Shown here: piece by piece, positions 26,001 through 33,233 of the stretch
Layout: every line of letters begins with the position of its first letter
Position numbering within the stretch: position 1 is the stretch's first letter
Source of the DNA: Bacillota bacterium
Lineage (GTDB): Bacteria; Bacillota; Bacilli; Bacillales; Cytobacillaceae
Length of the DNA: 34,007 nt
Reading direction: 5' to 3'
NCBI GenBank assembly: GCA_030705955.1
Contig: JAUZPL010000044.1
Span: 1 to 34,007 of the forward strand
Notes under the pieces: generated by a model
Told to the model about the DNA's origin: nothing
Seen by the model: only the letters and a program-made list of their open reading frames with translations
The model's database searches: none
Made by a program: the position numbers and the translations under genes

Positions 26001-26077
26001 CCCATCACTATCGATAATATAACCACTACTGTAATAGCCGCTTTGTTTTTAAACGCCCATTTTGTAAGTAGAGACAT
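23030..26077 (-). CDS. RND efflux transporter permease, SwrC/AcrB-like
   Basis: A 1015-residue resistance-nodulation-division pump of the HAE group: helix near 12-32, a large outer porter loop, a helix bundle with the proton-relay motif GRLVDDSIVVIENIF (near 390-404), then a repeat of the plan ending with TNAIVLIDRVKQNEE and GDPETGSLVSKGLAVVVIGG. Both halves are intact and the length is normal. In Bacillus the closest well-known relative is SwrC/YerP (surfactin self-resistance, acriflavine efflux); the substrate here is unknown. No adaptor or outer-membrane partner is adjacent, as usual in Gram-positives. ATG 26077 has AAGGAGG 10 nt upstream. Its upstream region has repeated TTACCAAA motifs. 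Confidence 0.9.
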   Translation of the reverse strand: MSLLTKWAFKNKAAITVVVILSIVMGIVSYFTLPMEFLPEADNPQVTVVTLGQGYDSKTMVDEVTTPIENAVASVKGKTNVYSTTGDGYSQINISFDSKTDMKEAKNEVEDDLSKIPFPDGVQKPNVVQLNTNQIPISEVSLTFSQGLTRANMEKAEKVIVPKFKALDGIGTATLYGKTDPRIVVQLDNVKMAAAHIPLQSVMGILQGQNLAVSVGEKPIDGKMANLKVIGNINSLDALKNLTISLPVPNAPKIKLGDIATVKQESNQESITRINGKEALIIAITKADNASAVTVGKEVQKEAEKISKEVSGAKAEVVFATSDMVQHSVNSMMREVLMGALFATIVIVLFLRNVRSTVITIISIPLSLGITLFLLWKSGITLNILTLGGVAVAVGRLVDDSIVVIENIFRKTQEKEFNKATVLEAVKEVATAITSSTLTTVAVFLPMGLIQGSLRSFIYPFALTISYSLLASLIVALTVVPLMSYGMLKKAKLPAHKEPARYMKVLRWSLNHKFVPILLAIFFFAGSIGLYFAMPKGAIDAKNAQNLDINLTFPSKTPIDTVSKRAIDFENKLQNIEGYKYIITQAGTNADEAAWGQVSNPTEATYTVIMKDGADADKFIKDVKKLKHDFSEADLSVSAGSMMGSSSGSEITLDLVGKNPQDLMPASNKVMDSIKGIKGVNKVTSNQEETKPVYTIKVNSNVANTQQIATQLHVLMNPTPIGTVNLNDKDTMVYLDAGFNPTSQADVQNSKIMTETGIVSLSDIASIDKGEQSSTILHKDGDQYLRVSARVDSDKLSVISNKITKNTKDLHLPKGVKLVTGGATTQQSSDFADLGLTMLASIGLVYLIMVITFKNLRTPIAILMTLPLASIGAILGLLLTRVPIDPTSLFGALMLIGIVVTNAIVLIDRVKQNEEHMIIREAIIEGAATRIRPILMTAVATICAMIPILFGDPETGSLVSKGLAVVVIGGLTVATVLTLVIVPVFYELLYFKKSKKQRLSGKKISSNEAPESFGG

Positions 26078-26122
26078 GTAACGCCAACCTCCTTATTTTT
26101 CCCCTATAACAATTTCCATCCA

Positions 26123-26240
26123 TTACCAAACACAGACCTTTATTATACATGGTTTTGGTAAAGGAAAATGTGATTTTTTTGTAAATTTTAAATAAAAAAG
26201 TAAATTTTTTACTGAATTAATTTTTTACCAAAACCGATTG
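26123..26240 (-). promoter_or_regulatory. Putative promoter and operator region of the RND gene
   Basis: A minus-strand TATAAT (26142-26147) lies ~65 nt before the start codon, with no good -35. The motif TTACCAAA/TTTGGTAA recurs three times: ATTACCAAAC near 26123-26132, GGTTTTGGTAAA at 26151-26162 just upstream of the -10, and TTTACCAAAACC near 26225-26237. The latter two form an inverted pair of 12 bp. A repressor or activator site is a reasonable reading, but no regulator gene is adjacent. Confidence 0.4.
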
Positions 26241-26381
26241 ACATCCTCCTTTTTGTACTCCCTTGTTTCTAACTCAGTTCCACTATTAAAATTTACCAAG
26301 TTCTGGTGCCATTCTGTAACAGTCCCCGGCATGAACCTTTTCTAGGTCTCTGGTCTGAGATTATTTCTTCTTAAAAATGCT

Positions 26382-26879
26382 CGAGTTGTGGTCATTGAAG
26401 GGTTTGCACTACAACTCCACACATTTTTTTGCCCGAGTTGTAGTCATTGAAGGGCTTGCACCTCAACTCCGCCCATTTTTTTGTTCGAGTTGTGGTCATT
26501 GAAGGGCTTGCACCTCAACTCCGCCCATTTTTTTGCTTGAGTTGTAGTCATTGAAGGGCTTGCACCTCAACTCCGCCCATTTTTTTGCTCGAGTTGTGGT
26601 CATTGAAGGGCTTGCATCTCAACTCCGCCCATTTTTTTGCTCGAGTTGTGGTCATTGAAGGGGTTGCACTACAACTCCACACATTTTTTTGCCCGAGTTG
26701 TGGTCATAGACGGGTTTTCATCACAACTCCATCCATTTTTTTGCTCGAGTTGTGATCATTGAAGGGGTTGCACCTCAACTTCATCCATTTTTTTGCTCGA
26801 GTTGTGGTCATTGAAGGGGTTGCACCTTAACTCCGCCCATTTTTTTGTTCGAGTTGTGGTCATAGACGGGTTTTCTCTT
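26382..26879. repeat. Ten-copy 52-bp tandem repeat array
   Basis: Units start at CGAGTTGTGG (or a variant) at 26382, 26434, 26486, 26538, 26590, 26642, 26694, 26746, 26798 and 26850, an unbroken 52-bp period; the tenth copy is partial. Each unit contains GAGTTGTGGT, a ~15-nt loop with TTGAAGGG, a complementary CACCTCAACTC or ATCACAACTC arm, then CCGCCCA and seven T. Changes between copies often keep the stem paired (26695-26704 with 26720-26729 is a full 10-bp stem). No spacers, no cas genes. It fills most of the gap 26078-27043; 26241-26381 shows nothing else recognisable. Confidence 0.93.
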
Positions 26880-26940
26880 AAAGCGAGGCGAATTACAGTG
26901 CGTTTTCACCCTCAATTTGCCTAAACTTCTATCAATAATA

Positions 26941-26982
26941 AGTGGCAGTCCAATATGTATTAGGATTGGACTGCCACTTTTT
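26941..26982. terminator. Strong stem-loop terminator after the sigma/anti-sigma gene
   Basis: A perfect 14-bp stem AGTGGCAGTCCAAT / ATTGGACTGCCACT (26941-26954 with 26965-26978) has a 10-nt loop. The T run is on the + strand side (TTTTTATTT). On the minus strand, where the upstream gene ends ~62 nt before it, only TTATTATTG follows, so it may work in both directions but better on the + strand. Confidence 0.65.
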
Positions 26983-27043
26983 ATTTCCAAAAACAGAACT
27001 TGTTACCGAATTAAGGAAGTGGTCTTTGCTAATTTATAAACCT

Positions 27044-29095
27044 TTACTTCAACGAAATTCTCACAACTTTATTCAAATATTTTGTAGTGCTATACCCAGT
27101 CATCTCCAGCCTTTTTGGAATTACTTTTTCCCCGGTGATGTTACTGTCTAACCTTATGGTTTGAACTGTTATAAAGTAACGGGGCTTATCGATTTTTTGG
27201 TATGGGACTAGCTTATTGAGATCATACTCCTTCCCATTTTTATCCACGAGTACTCCTTCAGAATTTATCTCTAGTGAATTAGTTTCATTTCCACTCTCCT
27301 TTGTAATTTTAAATTGAAGGGACTCATATTTTCGATTTTTAATATTATGATCACTTATGACAACCGTGGCTGGTTGTCCAATTTCCACCTTGTCGATAGA
27401 GATGGTACTTCCTGCATATTCAAAGGTTTGAGGATAATTTTTAGAAGCATTTAATTCGATGGATTTTGGGTCTTCAATTGATAAATAAGCAGCATTGAAT
27501 TGAACGTTAACCTCTTTTGGTTTATCTCTCAAAAGAGGGCCAAAACTTGCTTGAAAAGTTGTCCAATTCGAACCTTGTTGTGAATTCAAAAAAGGGCTTG
27601 CATACATATCAAATTTTACTTTTTTATTGTTCACTTCTATATTGTCAAAATTAAGACTATTTAACCGCTTCTTTGACTCTTCACTACTAATATCATATAG
27701 CAGAATCGTGGCTGTTGGAGCAATGGTTAGTTTATCAAATCGAACCGGAATTCCCTCAACTTCCATTTTTTTATTTATTGAATATTCAATTGAAGGCTGT
27801 TTTGTTATAGGGATCTTAAAGTTCCACTTCCCATATTTAGGTTCCATGTCCCCGTTAGTCCCTTGTTTAGAGTAATTATGAATCAATTTCTGAAGCTGTG
27901 TAATCTTGAGTTTGATGGTCCCTTTATTCGTTATGAGTGGCGGCAGACTAATTTTCCCTTGATATACGTTCTTTTTTTCATTATTCACATCAGATTCAAG
28001 ATCAGGAGGATAGTTAATTGAATTTGTTTCATTACTCATGATTTCAGATTGGTTTTCCACAAAAACCCCATCACCAACATTCATTGCATATTGATTTTTT
28101 TCTTTTATATCTTCTATTTCATAAAAAACAAGAGTCTGAAATTTATCAGCAATTGCGCCCTTAATCTTAATTTTCACCCCATTGTTTTTCGCTTCCAGGT
28201 TTAGCCTTTCACCTAGACCGTGTTGAAGAAAAGCGCGCAACTCCGGGTTTTCTTCTGTCCATGAATAGTAGAGGTTACTAAACGCCCCCGTGAAATAACC
28301 TATACCCATGAATAATGCAAAAACACTTACAAAAATAAGTGCCCTTCTTTTAAGTTTCTTGTTCATCTGTAGTTTGTGATTTCTCTGTTCTCCCAGCCTA
28401 TATTTGATATTCTCCATAAAGCCAGAAGGCACATGTAGATCTTTAATTCTTTCTGTAAGATTTAAGATGACATCCTGAAAGGTAGCCAAATCCTCCTGAC
28501 AGTTTATACATTGAAAAATATGTTTCTCTAAATCAATTTTTTTTAGCCAATCCAGAGTTCTTTCTAAATAATCTATATAATCCTTTTGATACTTCTTACA
28601 ACCATTTACGGATGATCCGTGCCCCAATTTTTTTTTAAGTGATTGAATTCCGGAAAACAAACGCCCTTTCATCATATCCTCTGAAACTTGAAAAAGATGT
28701 GCCACTTCCTCATGAGAGATTCCCTTCATATATGTAAGAACTATTGCTTCTTTCTCAACCTCTTTTAATTGATCAAGTGCATTAAATAAATCATTATGTG
28801 GCTCACTTTCCTCTGACGCTAGTAAACTTCCAGAAAGTTCCCGGCAGGTATGTATGAAAATGGAAGTAACCCATGTTTCGAATGATGTTTCCTTTTTATA
28901 TCTAGGTAACTCCTTGTGTACTTTTACGATGGAGCGATAAAAAAGTTCTTCCATTTGCTGCTGATTCCTAAGACAGGCCCAACCAAGTATATAGAACGAC
29001 TGTTTATGTTGATCGAACCATTCGAGGATGGATTTTATGCCTTTTTCTCTTATTGTAGTAATTAACATGGAATTATCTATTTTTGCTGAGATCAT
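27044..29095 (-). CDS. Sigma factor/anti-sigma fusion with DUF4179-type outer domain (copy 1)
   Basis: A 683-residue single polypeptide. Residues 25-88 resemble ECF sigma region 2 (ending SFETWVTSIFIHTCREL); 103-157 are region 4 with helix-turn-helix GISHEEVAHLFQVSEDMMK. Residues 166-215 form a zinc-finger anti-sigma domain: C166 and the H192-x3-C196-x2-C199 motif. One membrane helix (about 251-272) leads to an outer part starting YYSWTEENPELRAFLQ, as in DUF4179 proteins, with a long beta-rich C-terminal half. Sigma and anti-sigma parts are normally separate proteins. The region 2 core-binding helix lacks the usual D..Q residues, so sigma activity is unproven. ATG 29095 follows GGGGGAG. A paralog lies at 31053-33107. 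Confidence 0.8.
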   Translation of the reverse strand: MISAKIDNSMLITTIREKGIKSILEWFDQHKQSFYILGWACLRNQQQMEELFYRSIVKVHKELPRYKKETSFETWVTSIFIHTCRELSGSLLASEESEPHNDLFNALDQLKEVEKEAIVLTYMKGISHEEVAHLFQVSEDMMKGRLFSGIQSLKKKLGHGSSVNGCKKYQKDYIDYLERTLDWLKKIDLEKHIFQCINCQEDLATFQDVILNLTERIKDLHVPSGFMENIKYRLGEQRNHKLQMNKKLKRRALIFVSVFALFMGIGYFTGAFSNLYYSWTEENPELRAFLQHGLGERLNLEAKNNGVKIKIKGAIADKFQTLVFYEIEDIKEKNQYAMNVGDGVFVENQSEIMSNETNSINYPPDLESDVNNEKKNVYQGKISLPPLITNKGTIKLKITQLQKLIHNYSKQGTNGDMEPKYGKWNFKIPITKQPSIEYSINKKMEVEGIPVRFDKLTIAPTATILLYDISSEESKKRLNSLNFDNIEVNNKKVKFDMYASPFLNSQQGSNWTTFQASFGPLLRDKPKEVNVQFNAAYLSIEDPKSIELNASKNYPQTFEYAGSTISIDKVEIGQPATVVISDHNIKNRKYESLQFKITKESGNETNSLEINSEGVLVDKNGKEYDLNKLVPYQKIDKPRYFITVQTIRLDSNITGEKVIPKRLEMTGYSTTKYLNKVVRISLK

Positions 29096-29283
29096 AAATG
29101 TGTTTCTCCCCCATTACACTAAAACAATACAAATATTTACTTTTTTTCCATTTTACAACAATTTATTCTCTATAATCCAACTAAACCTCAAAAGTGCAGC
29201 AAATTTCGTTAATTTTTTTAAATAAATCTAAAGGAATTTCTTTATTTTTAGAAAAACGTTTAATTAAGATAGACGCAATAAAT

Positions 29284-29324
29284 AAGCCTAATTTCTCGAT
29301 CGTTTCAAATGAGAAATTAGGCTT
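29284..29324. terminator. Stem-loop after the GyrI-like gene
   Basis: A perfect 14-bp stem AAGCCTAATTTCTC / GAGAAATTAGGCTT (29284-29297 with 29311-29324) has a 13-nt loop and only short T tracts. It lies ~90 nt past the stop of the minus-strand gene at 29412. It is the only clear structure in the gap 29096-29411, which otherwise is AT-rich and includes the conserved block just upstream of the sigma-fusion gene. Confidence 0.55.
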
Positions 29325-29411
29325 TAGTTGATTTTCGAAGTTAAAACTACTTCATTCGCAAAAATACTAGAGGGAAAGAAGCCCAACAAGGCTACGTATC
29401 TTTTGCCAACA

Positions 29412-29891
29412 CTATTTTACTTTCACCGGAACCGCTAATTCAACAACCGCATCCATTGGGTTACCGTTCAATAACGCTTCAATAACATAGGTATCTTCAT
29501 ACTCAAGTTCAGGATGGTTTGGTAAAATTTCTCCAAAAAATTGGCGAATTAATTGATCGAATAATTTCCGACTTGGTGCTCCTTCAGCGGTAAGTATGAC
29601 ATAATCATTTGCTGGCAATACTAATTGTTCCGCATCACAAGCCTCGGTTTCTGTATTTGCTCCTGCGAAATAGGATAAGCCCTGACTACCCGTTTTCCCA
29701 ACTGCATAACCAATTTTGTCTCTGCTGCCAGCCATTAGTGCACTAAATTTGCCACTTTGTGCGAGTGTCCCGAAGTGCGCTGATTTTTGTTTCGATACCT
29801 CATCCACATTCTCCATAGTTGGCATCAGAATAGAAGTGCTATAGCCAATCAATGTTAATTCAGCCATGTGTTTTATGGTTAATTCAGTCAT
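29412..29891 (-). CDS. GyrI-like / AraC effector-binding domain protein
   Basis: A 159-residue stand-alone protein with the pattern of the GyrI-like small-molecule-binding fold (the effector domain of AraC- and MerR-type regulators): an opening beta-strand (LIGYSTSILMP), GKFSALMAGSRDKIGYAVGK, and a paired strand AEQLVLPANDYVILTAEG followed by a helix (SRKLFDQLIRQFFGEILP) and the closing ELAVPVK. It has no DNA-binding domain, so it probably binds a ligand or a partner. It is transcribed divergently from a WYL regulator across 83 bp carrying a palindrome. The ATG at 29891 follows AGAGGA; an internal ATG (codon 9) is an alternative start. Confidence 0.75.
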   Translation of the reverse strand: MTELTIKHMAELTLIGYSTSILMPTMENVDEVSKQKSAHFGTLAQSGKFSALMAGSRDKIGYAVGKTGSQGLSYFAGANTETEACDAEQLVLPANDYVILTAEGAPSRKLFDQLIRQFFGEILPNHPELEYEDTYVIEALLNGNPMDAVVELAVPVKVK

Positions 29892-29941
29892 TTTTAATTC
29901 CTCTTTTCTTATTTTATATTTATACTATAACCATCAAACCC

Positions 29942-29957
29942 TGACAGCTATCTGTCA
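29942..29957. promoter_or_regulatory. Operator-like palindrome between the divergent pair
   Basis: TGACAG-CTAT-CTGTCA is a perfect 6-bp inverted repeat, 18 bp before the WYL regulator's start codon and inside the shared 83-bp control region. It is a likely binding site for that regulator. Confidence 0.6.
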
Positions 29958-29974
29958 TATATTTGGAGAAACTT

Positions 29975-30889
29975 ATGAAAATCGAACGATTAATTAGTAT
30001 CATAATGATTTTATTAAAGCGAGAATTGGTCTCGGCTACAGAACTAGCTAAAATTTTTGAGGTAACGACCCGGACGATTTATCGCGATGTCAATACATTA
30101 AGCATGGCAAATATCCCTATTTTTACTGTTCCAGGACGAGATGGCGGAATTGGGCTAATGTCTACCTATAAAGTGGATAAAAAGCTATTAACCTCTAAAG
30201 ATTTGCAAAATATCTTAACTGCCTTACAGGGTGTGGAGCAACTGATTCAAAGCCCAGAAATCAAATCAACTATAACGAAAATCCGTGCCATGCAAACAGA
30301 TCAACTGAATGAGGAGATGGATTTTTCTTTACATTTTACTGGTTGGCAGGGAACAGAAGAATTGAAGGCCGTAGCTGAGTCTTTACAAAAAGCCATTCGT
30401 GAACATTTAATCGTTACATTTGACTATTACGATGTTAATGGCACACACTCTTCTCGAAAAATTGAACCCTATCACTTGATGTATAAGGGCGAACGCTGGT
30501 ACTTACAGGGCTACAGCTATGAACGAGAGGATTTTCGCACCTTCCGCTTAGCACGAATGGCGAATTTGAAATTTACAAACGAAATATTTCATGCTCGTGA
30601 TTATATCGTAAATGACAAAATACCAGAGGAAATGATCCCTCAGTTTTACCCAGTTCGGTTGAAAGCAAATATGCGGGTTCGCGATATCATCATTGAACGC
30701 TTCGGCATCTCGGTGATTACACCGTGTGACGAAACGTCCTACTATGTAGACCTGCAGCTTCCAAATGTGGAGACCGCCTATCGCTTTATTTTACAGTTAG
30801 GTGCAAATGCCAAAATGATTGAAGGAGGTCCTTTTGAAAATGACTTTCGCAATTATTTGGCAAAAGTAACCGAAATCTATGATCTTTAA
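29975..30889 (+). CDS. YafY-type HTH/WYL-domain transcription regulator
   Basis: The N-terminal ~60 residues are an HTH_11-type winged helix (LISIIMILLKRELVSATELAKIF, TTRTIYRDVNTL). The middle and C-terminal parts form a WYL domain, seen as KIEPYHLMYKGERWYLQGYSYEREDFRTFRLARM, with a C-terminal extension. WYL domains usually bind nucleic acid or a small ligand. The frame opens at TTG 29963, but the ATG at 29975 after GGAGAAACTT is the natural start, giving 304 residues. Divergent partner: the GyrI-like gene at 29412, probably its regulated target. The 163-bp gap after it holds only a palindrome, AATCAAA-CA-TTTGATT (30961-30976), and AT-rich DNA. Confidence 0.85.
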   Translation: MKIERLISIIMILLKRELVSATELAKIFEVTTRTIYRDVNTLSMANIPIFTVPGRDGGIGLMSTYKVDKKLLTSKDLQNILTALQGVEQLIQSPEIKSTITKIRAMQTDQLNEEMDFSLHFTGWQGTEELKAVAESLQKAIREHLIVTFDYYDVNGTHSSRKIEPYHLMYKGERWYLQGYSYEREDFRTFRLARMANLKFTNEIFHARDYIVNDKIPEEMIPQFYPVRLKANMRVRDIIIERFGISVITPCDETSYYVDLQLPNVETAYRFILQLGANAKMIEGGPFENDFRNYLAKVTEIYDL

Positions 30890-31052
30890 AGCAATTTTCG
30901 TCAACTTTTTCAATCAACTATAAGGAGATTTCCTAATCTATAAAGGATATTTCAATTTTTAATCAAACATTTGATTAAGATACGCGTAACAAGAATTTTG
31001 TTGAATTTTTGAAGAATGTACCGTTTTCTGTAATACCTTTTTCCTTCCCATT

Positions 31053-33107
31053 TTAATTCAACGGAATCTTCACAACCTTATCCAAATATTCTGTTGTGCT
31101 ATACCCAGTAATCTCCAAGCTTTTAGGAACCACTTTTTCTTCTTTGTTGTTACTGTTTAATTTTATGGTTTCAACTGTTACGTAGTAACGGGGGTTCTTA
31201 ATTTTTTGGTACGGGACAGGTGTATTCATACCGTATTCCACTCCATTTTTATCAACGATTACTCCATCACTCATCTCTTCTGTACTAGTTTCATTTTCAC
31301 CACCCACTCTTGTAATTTGAAATTGAAGGTTCTCATATTTTCGATTCTTAGTATTATGATCACTTATGACTACCATGGCTGGATGTCCAATTTCCACCTT
31401 ATCGATAGAAATGGTACTTCCTGCATATTCAAAAGTTTGAGGATAATCTTTGGACGCATTCAATTCAATAGTTTTTGAATCTTGAATGTTTAAATAAGCA
31501 GCTTTTAGTTGAACGTTGACCTCTTTGGGTTTATTCTCCAAAAGTGGTCCAAAGGATGCTTGAAGAGTAGTCCAATTCATATCTTGTTGTGAATCCAAAA
31601 ATGGATTGGCATAAATATCAAATTTTACTTTTCTATTGTTCAAAACTAGATTGTCAAAACTAAGGCCGTTAATCCACTTCTTTGACTGTTTAATACTGAG
31701 GCGATATTGTAGAATCGTTGCTGTTGGAGCAATGGTTAGTTTGTCTAACTGAACTGGAACTCCACTGATTACCATCTTTTTATGCAATACATAATCGGTC
31801 GAAGTCTGTTTTTTTATAGGAATCTTAAAGTTCCACTTCCCTGTTTTATATTCCATGTCCTCGCTAGCCATTTCATTATTTTGTTTAGATGCATCATGAG
31901 TCAATTTCTGTACCTTTGAAATCTTAAGTTTGATGGTACCTTTATTTGTTTTAAGTGGCGGAAGACTAATTTCCCCTTGAAATATGTTCTTTTTTTCATT
32001 CTTCACATCCGATTTAAGAGCAGGAGGATAGTTTCTCTGATATGCTTTTCTATCCATCATTTCAAATTCATTTTGCACAAAAGTCCCATCTTCAGCATTC
32101 ATTTCATATTGATTTTTTCCTTTTGTATCTTCTATTTCATAAAAAACAAGCGTCTGAAATTTATCGGCAATTGCGCCCGTGATCCTAATCTTAACCCCAT
32201 TGTCTTTCACTTCCATGTTTAGCCTTTCACCCAGGCCGTGTTGTAAAAAGGCACGCAATTTTGGATTTTCTTCTATCCATGAATAGTAAATATTCCTAAA
32301 CACTCCCGTAAAATAACCTATACCCATGAATAATACGAAAATCCCTACAAAAATAAGCATCCTTCTTTTAAGTTTCTTGTTTTTCTGTTTTCTGCGCTTT
32401 CCCTGTTCTGCCAGCCTATTTTTGACGTTCTCCATCAAACCGGACGGCACATGAAAATCTTTAATCCCTTCAGTAAGATTTACGATGACTTCCTGAAAGG
32501 TAGCCAAATCCTCCTGACAGTCTATACATTGAAAAATATGTTTCTCTAAATCAATTTTTTTCGACCGATCCATGGTTCTTTCTAAGTAATCGATATAATG
32601 TTTTTGATACTCCTTACAGCCATTTACAGATGATCCGTACCCCCATTCTTTTTTAAGTGACTGAATTCCCGAATACAAAAGCCCCTTCATCATTTCCTCT
32701 GAAACTTGAAGAAGTTGTGCTGCCTCTTCATGAGAAATTCCTTTCACATATGTGAGGACTATTGCTTCTTTCTCATTCTCTTTTAACTGATCTAGTGCAT
32801 TAAATAAGTCGTTGTGTTGTTCACTTTCCTCTGATGCTTGTAAGCTTAGCTCCCGACAGATATGTATGAAAATAGATGTAACCCACGTTTCGAATGATGT
32901 TCCCTCTTTATGTCTATTAAACTCCTTGTGCACCTTTGCAATGGTGCGGCAAAAAAGCTCTTCCATTTGATACTGATTCTTAAGATAGGACAAACCAAGT
33001 ATATAGAACGACTGTTTATGTTCATTGAACCAATCAAAGATGGATTCAATGCCTTTTTCTCTTATTGTAGTTATTAATATGGAATGATCTATTTTTGCTG
33101 AAATCAT
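31053..33107 (-). CDS. Sigma factor/anti-sigma fusion with DUF4179-type outer domain (copy 2)
   Basis: A 684-residue paralog of the product at 27044-29095 with the same parts in the same order: ECF-like region 2 (SFETWVTSIFIHICREL), region 4 (GISHEEAAQLLQVSEEMMK), a zinc-finger anti-sigma domain (HIFQCIDCQEDL), one membrane helix (MLIFVGIFVLFMGIGYFTG), and the outer YYSWIEENPKLRAFLQ domain with a long C-terminal part. Likeness runs end to end and by eye exceeds two thirds identity. The frame can be read from 33149, but the ATG at 33107 gives MISAKIDHS as in the paralog and follows AAGGGGG. Region 2 again lacks the usual core-binding D..Q residues. Stimulus unknown. Confidence 0.8.
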   Translation of the reverse strand: MISAKIDHSILITTIREKGIESIFDWFNEHKQSFYILGLSYLKNQYQMEELFCRTIAKVHKEFNRHKEGTSFETWVTSIFIHICRELSLQASEESEQHNDLFNALDQLKENEKEAIVLTYVKGISHEEAAQLLQVSEEMMKGLLYSGIQSLKKEWGYGSSVNGCKEYQKHYIDYLERTMDRSKKIDLEKHIFQCIDCQEDLATFQEVIVNLTEGIKDFHVPSGLMENVKNRLAEQGKRRKQKNKKLKRRMLIFVGIFVLFMGIGYFTGVFRNIYYSWIEENPKLRAFLQHGLGERLNMEVKDNGVKIRITGAIADKFQTLVFYEIEDTKGKNQYEMNAEDGTFVQNEFEMMDRKAYQRNYPPALKSDVKNEKKNIFQGEISLPPLKTNKGTIKLKISKVQKLTHDASKQNNEMASEDMEYKTGKWNFKIPIKKQTSTDYVLHKKMVISGVPVQLDKLTIAPTATILQYRLSIKQSKKWINGLSFDNLVLNNRKVKFDIYANPFLDSQQDMNWTTLQASFGPLLENKPKEVNVQLKAAYLNIQDSKTIELNASKDYPQTFEYAGSTISIDKVEIGHPAMVVISDHNTKNRKYENLQFQITRVGGENETSTEEMSDGVIVDKNGVEYGMNTPVPYQKIKNPRYYVTVETIKLNSNNKEEKVVPKSLEITGYSTTEYLDKVVKIPLN

Positions 33108-33204
33108 AACTATGTTTCCCCCTTTAATGGGGCCTGTCCCCCACTGCACTAAAGCGAATACAAAAATTTATCTTTTTTTCCATTTTACAGCAATTCAAAC
33201 TATT

Positions 33205-33233
33205 AAAAAAGCTTACCATAAAAACTGGTAAGC
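33205..33233 (-). terminator. Rho-independent terminator
   Basis: On the minus strand GCTTACCA and TGGTAAGC form an 8-bp stem (33226-33233 with 33211-33218), followed by TTTTTT. It may end the transcript of the oxidoreductase gene ~260 nt upstream and separate it from the sigma-fusion gene. Confidence 0.7.

Noticed and set aside
26241-26345. Possible dispersed repeat (CTGGTGCC, CAGTCCCCGG)
   Set aside because: The phrases are reminiscent of Bacillus intergenic repeats, but no second copy or clear inverted structure is present in the window.
26382-26879. CRISPR array
   Set aside because: The whole 52-bp unit is conserved, with no variable spacers of fixed length, and no cas genes are near. 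It is a plain tandem array.
26808-26990. 60-residue minus-strand frame
   Set aside because: It spans the end of the repeat array and a terminator stem; no ribosome binding site or recognisable protein.
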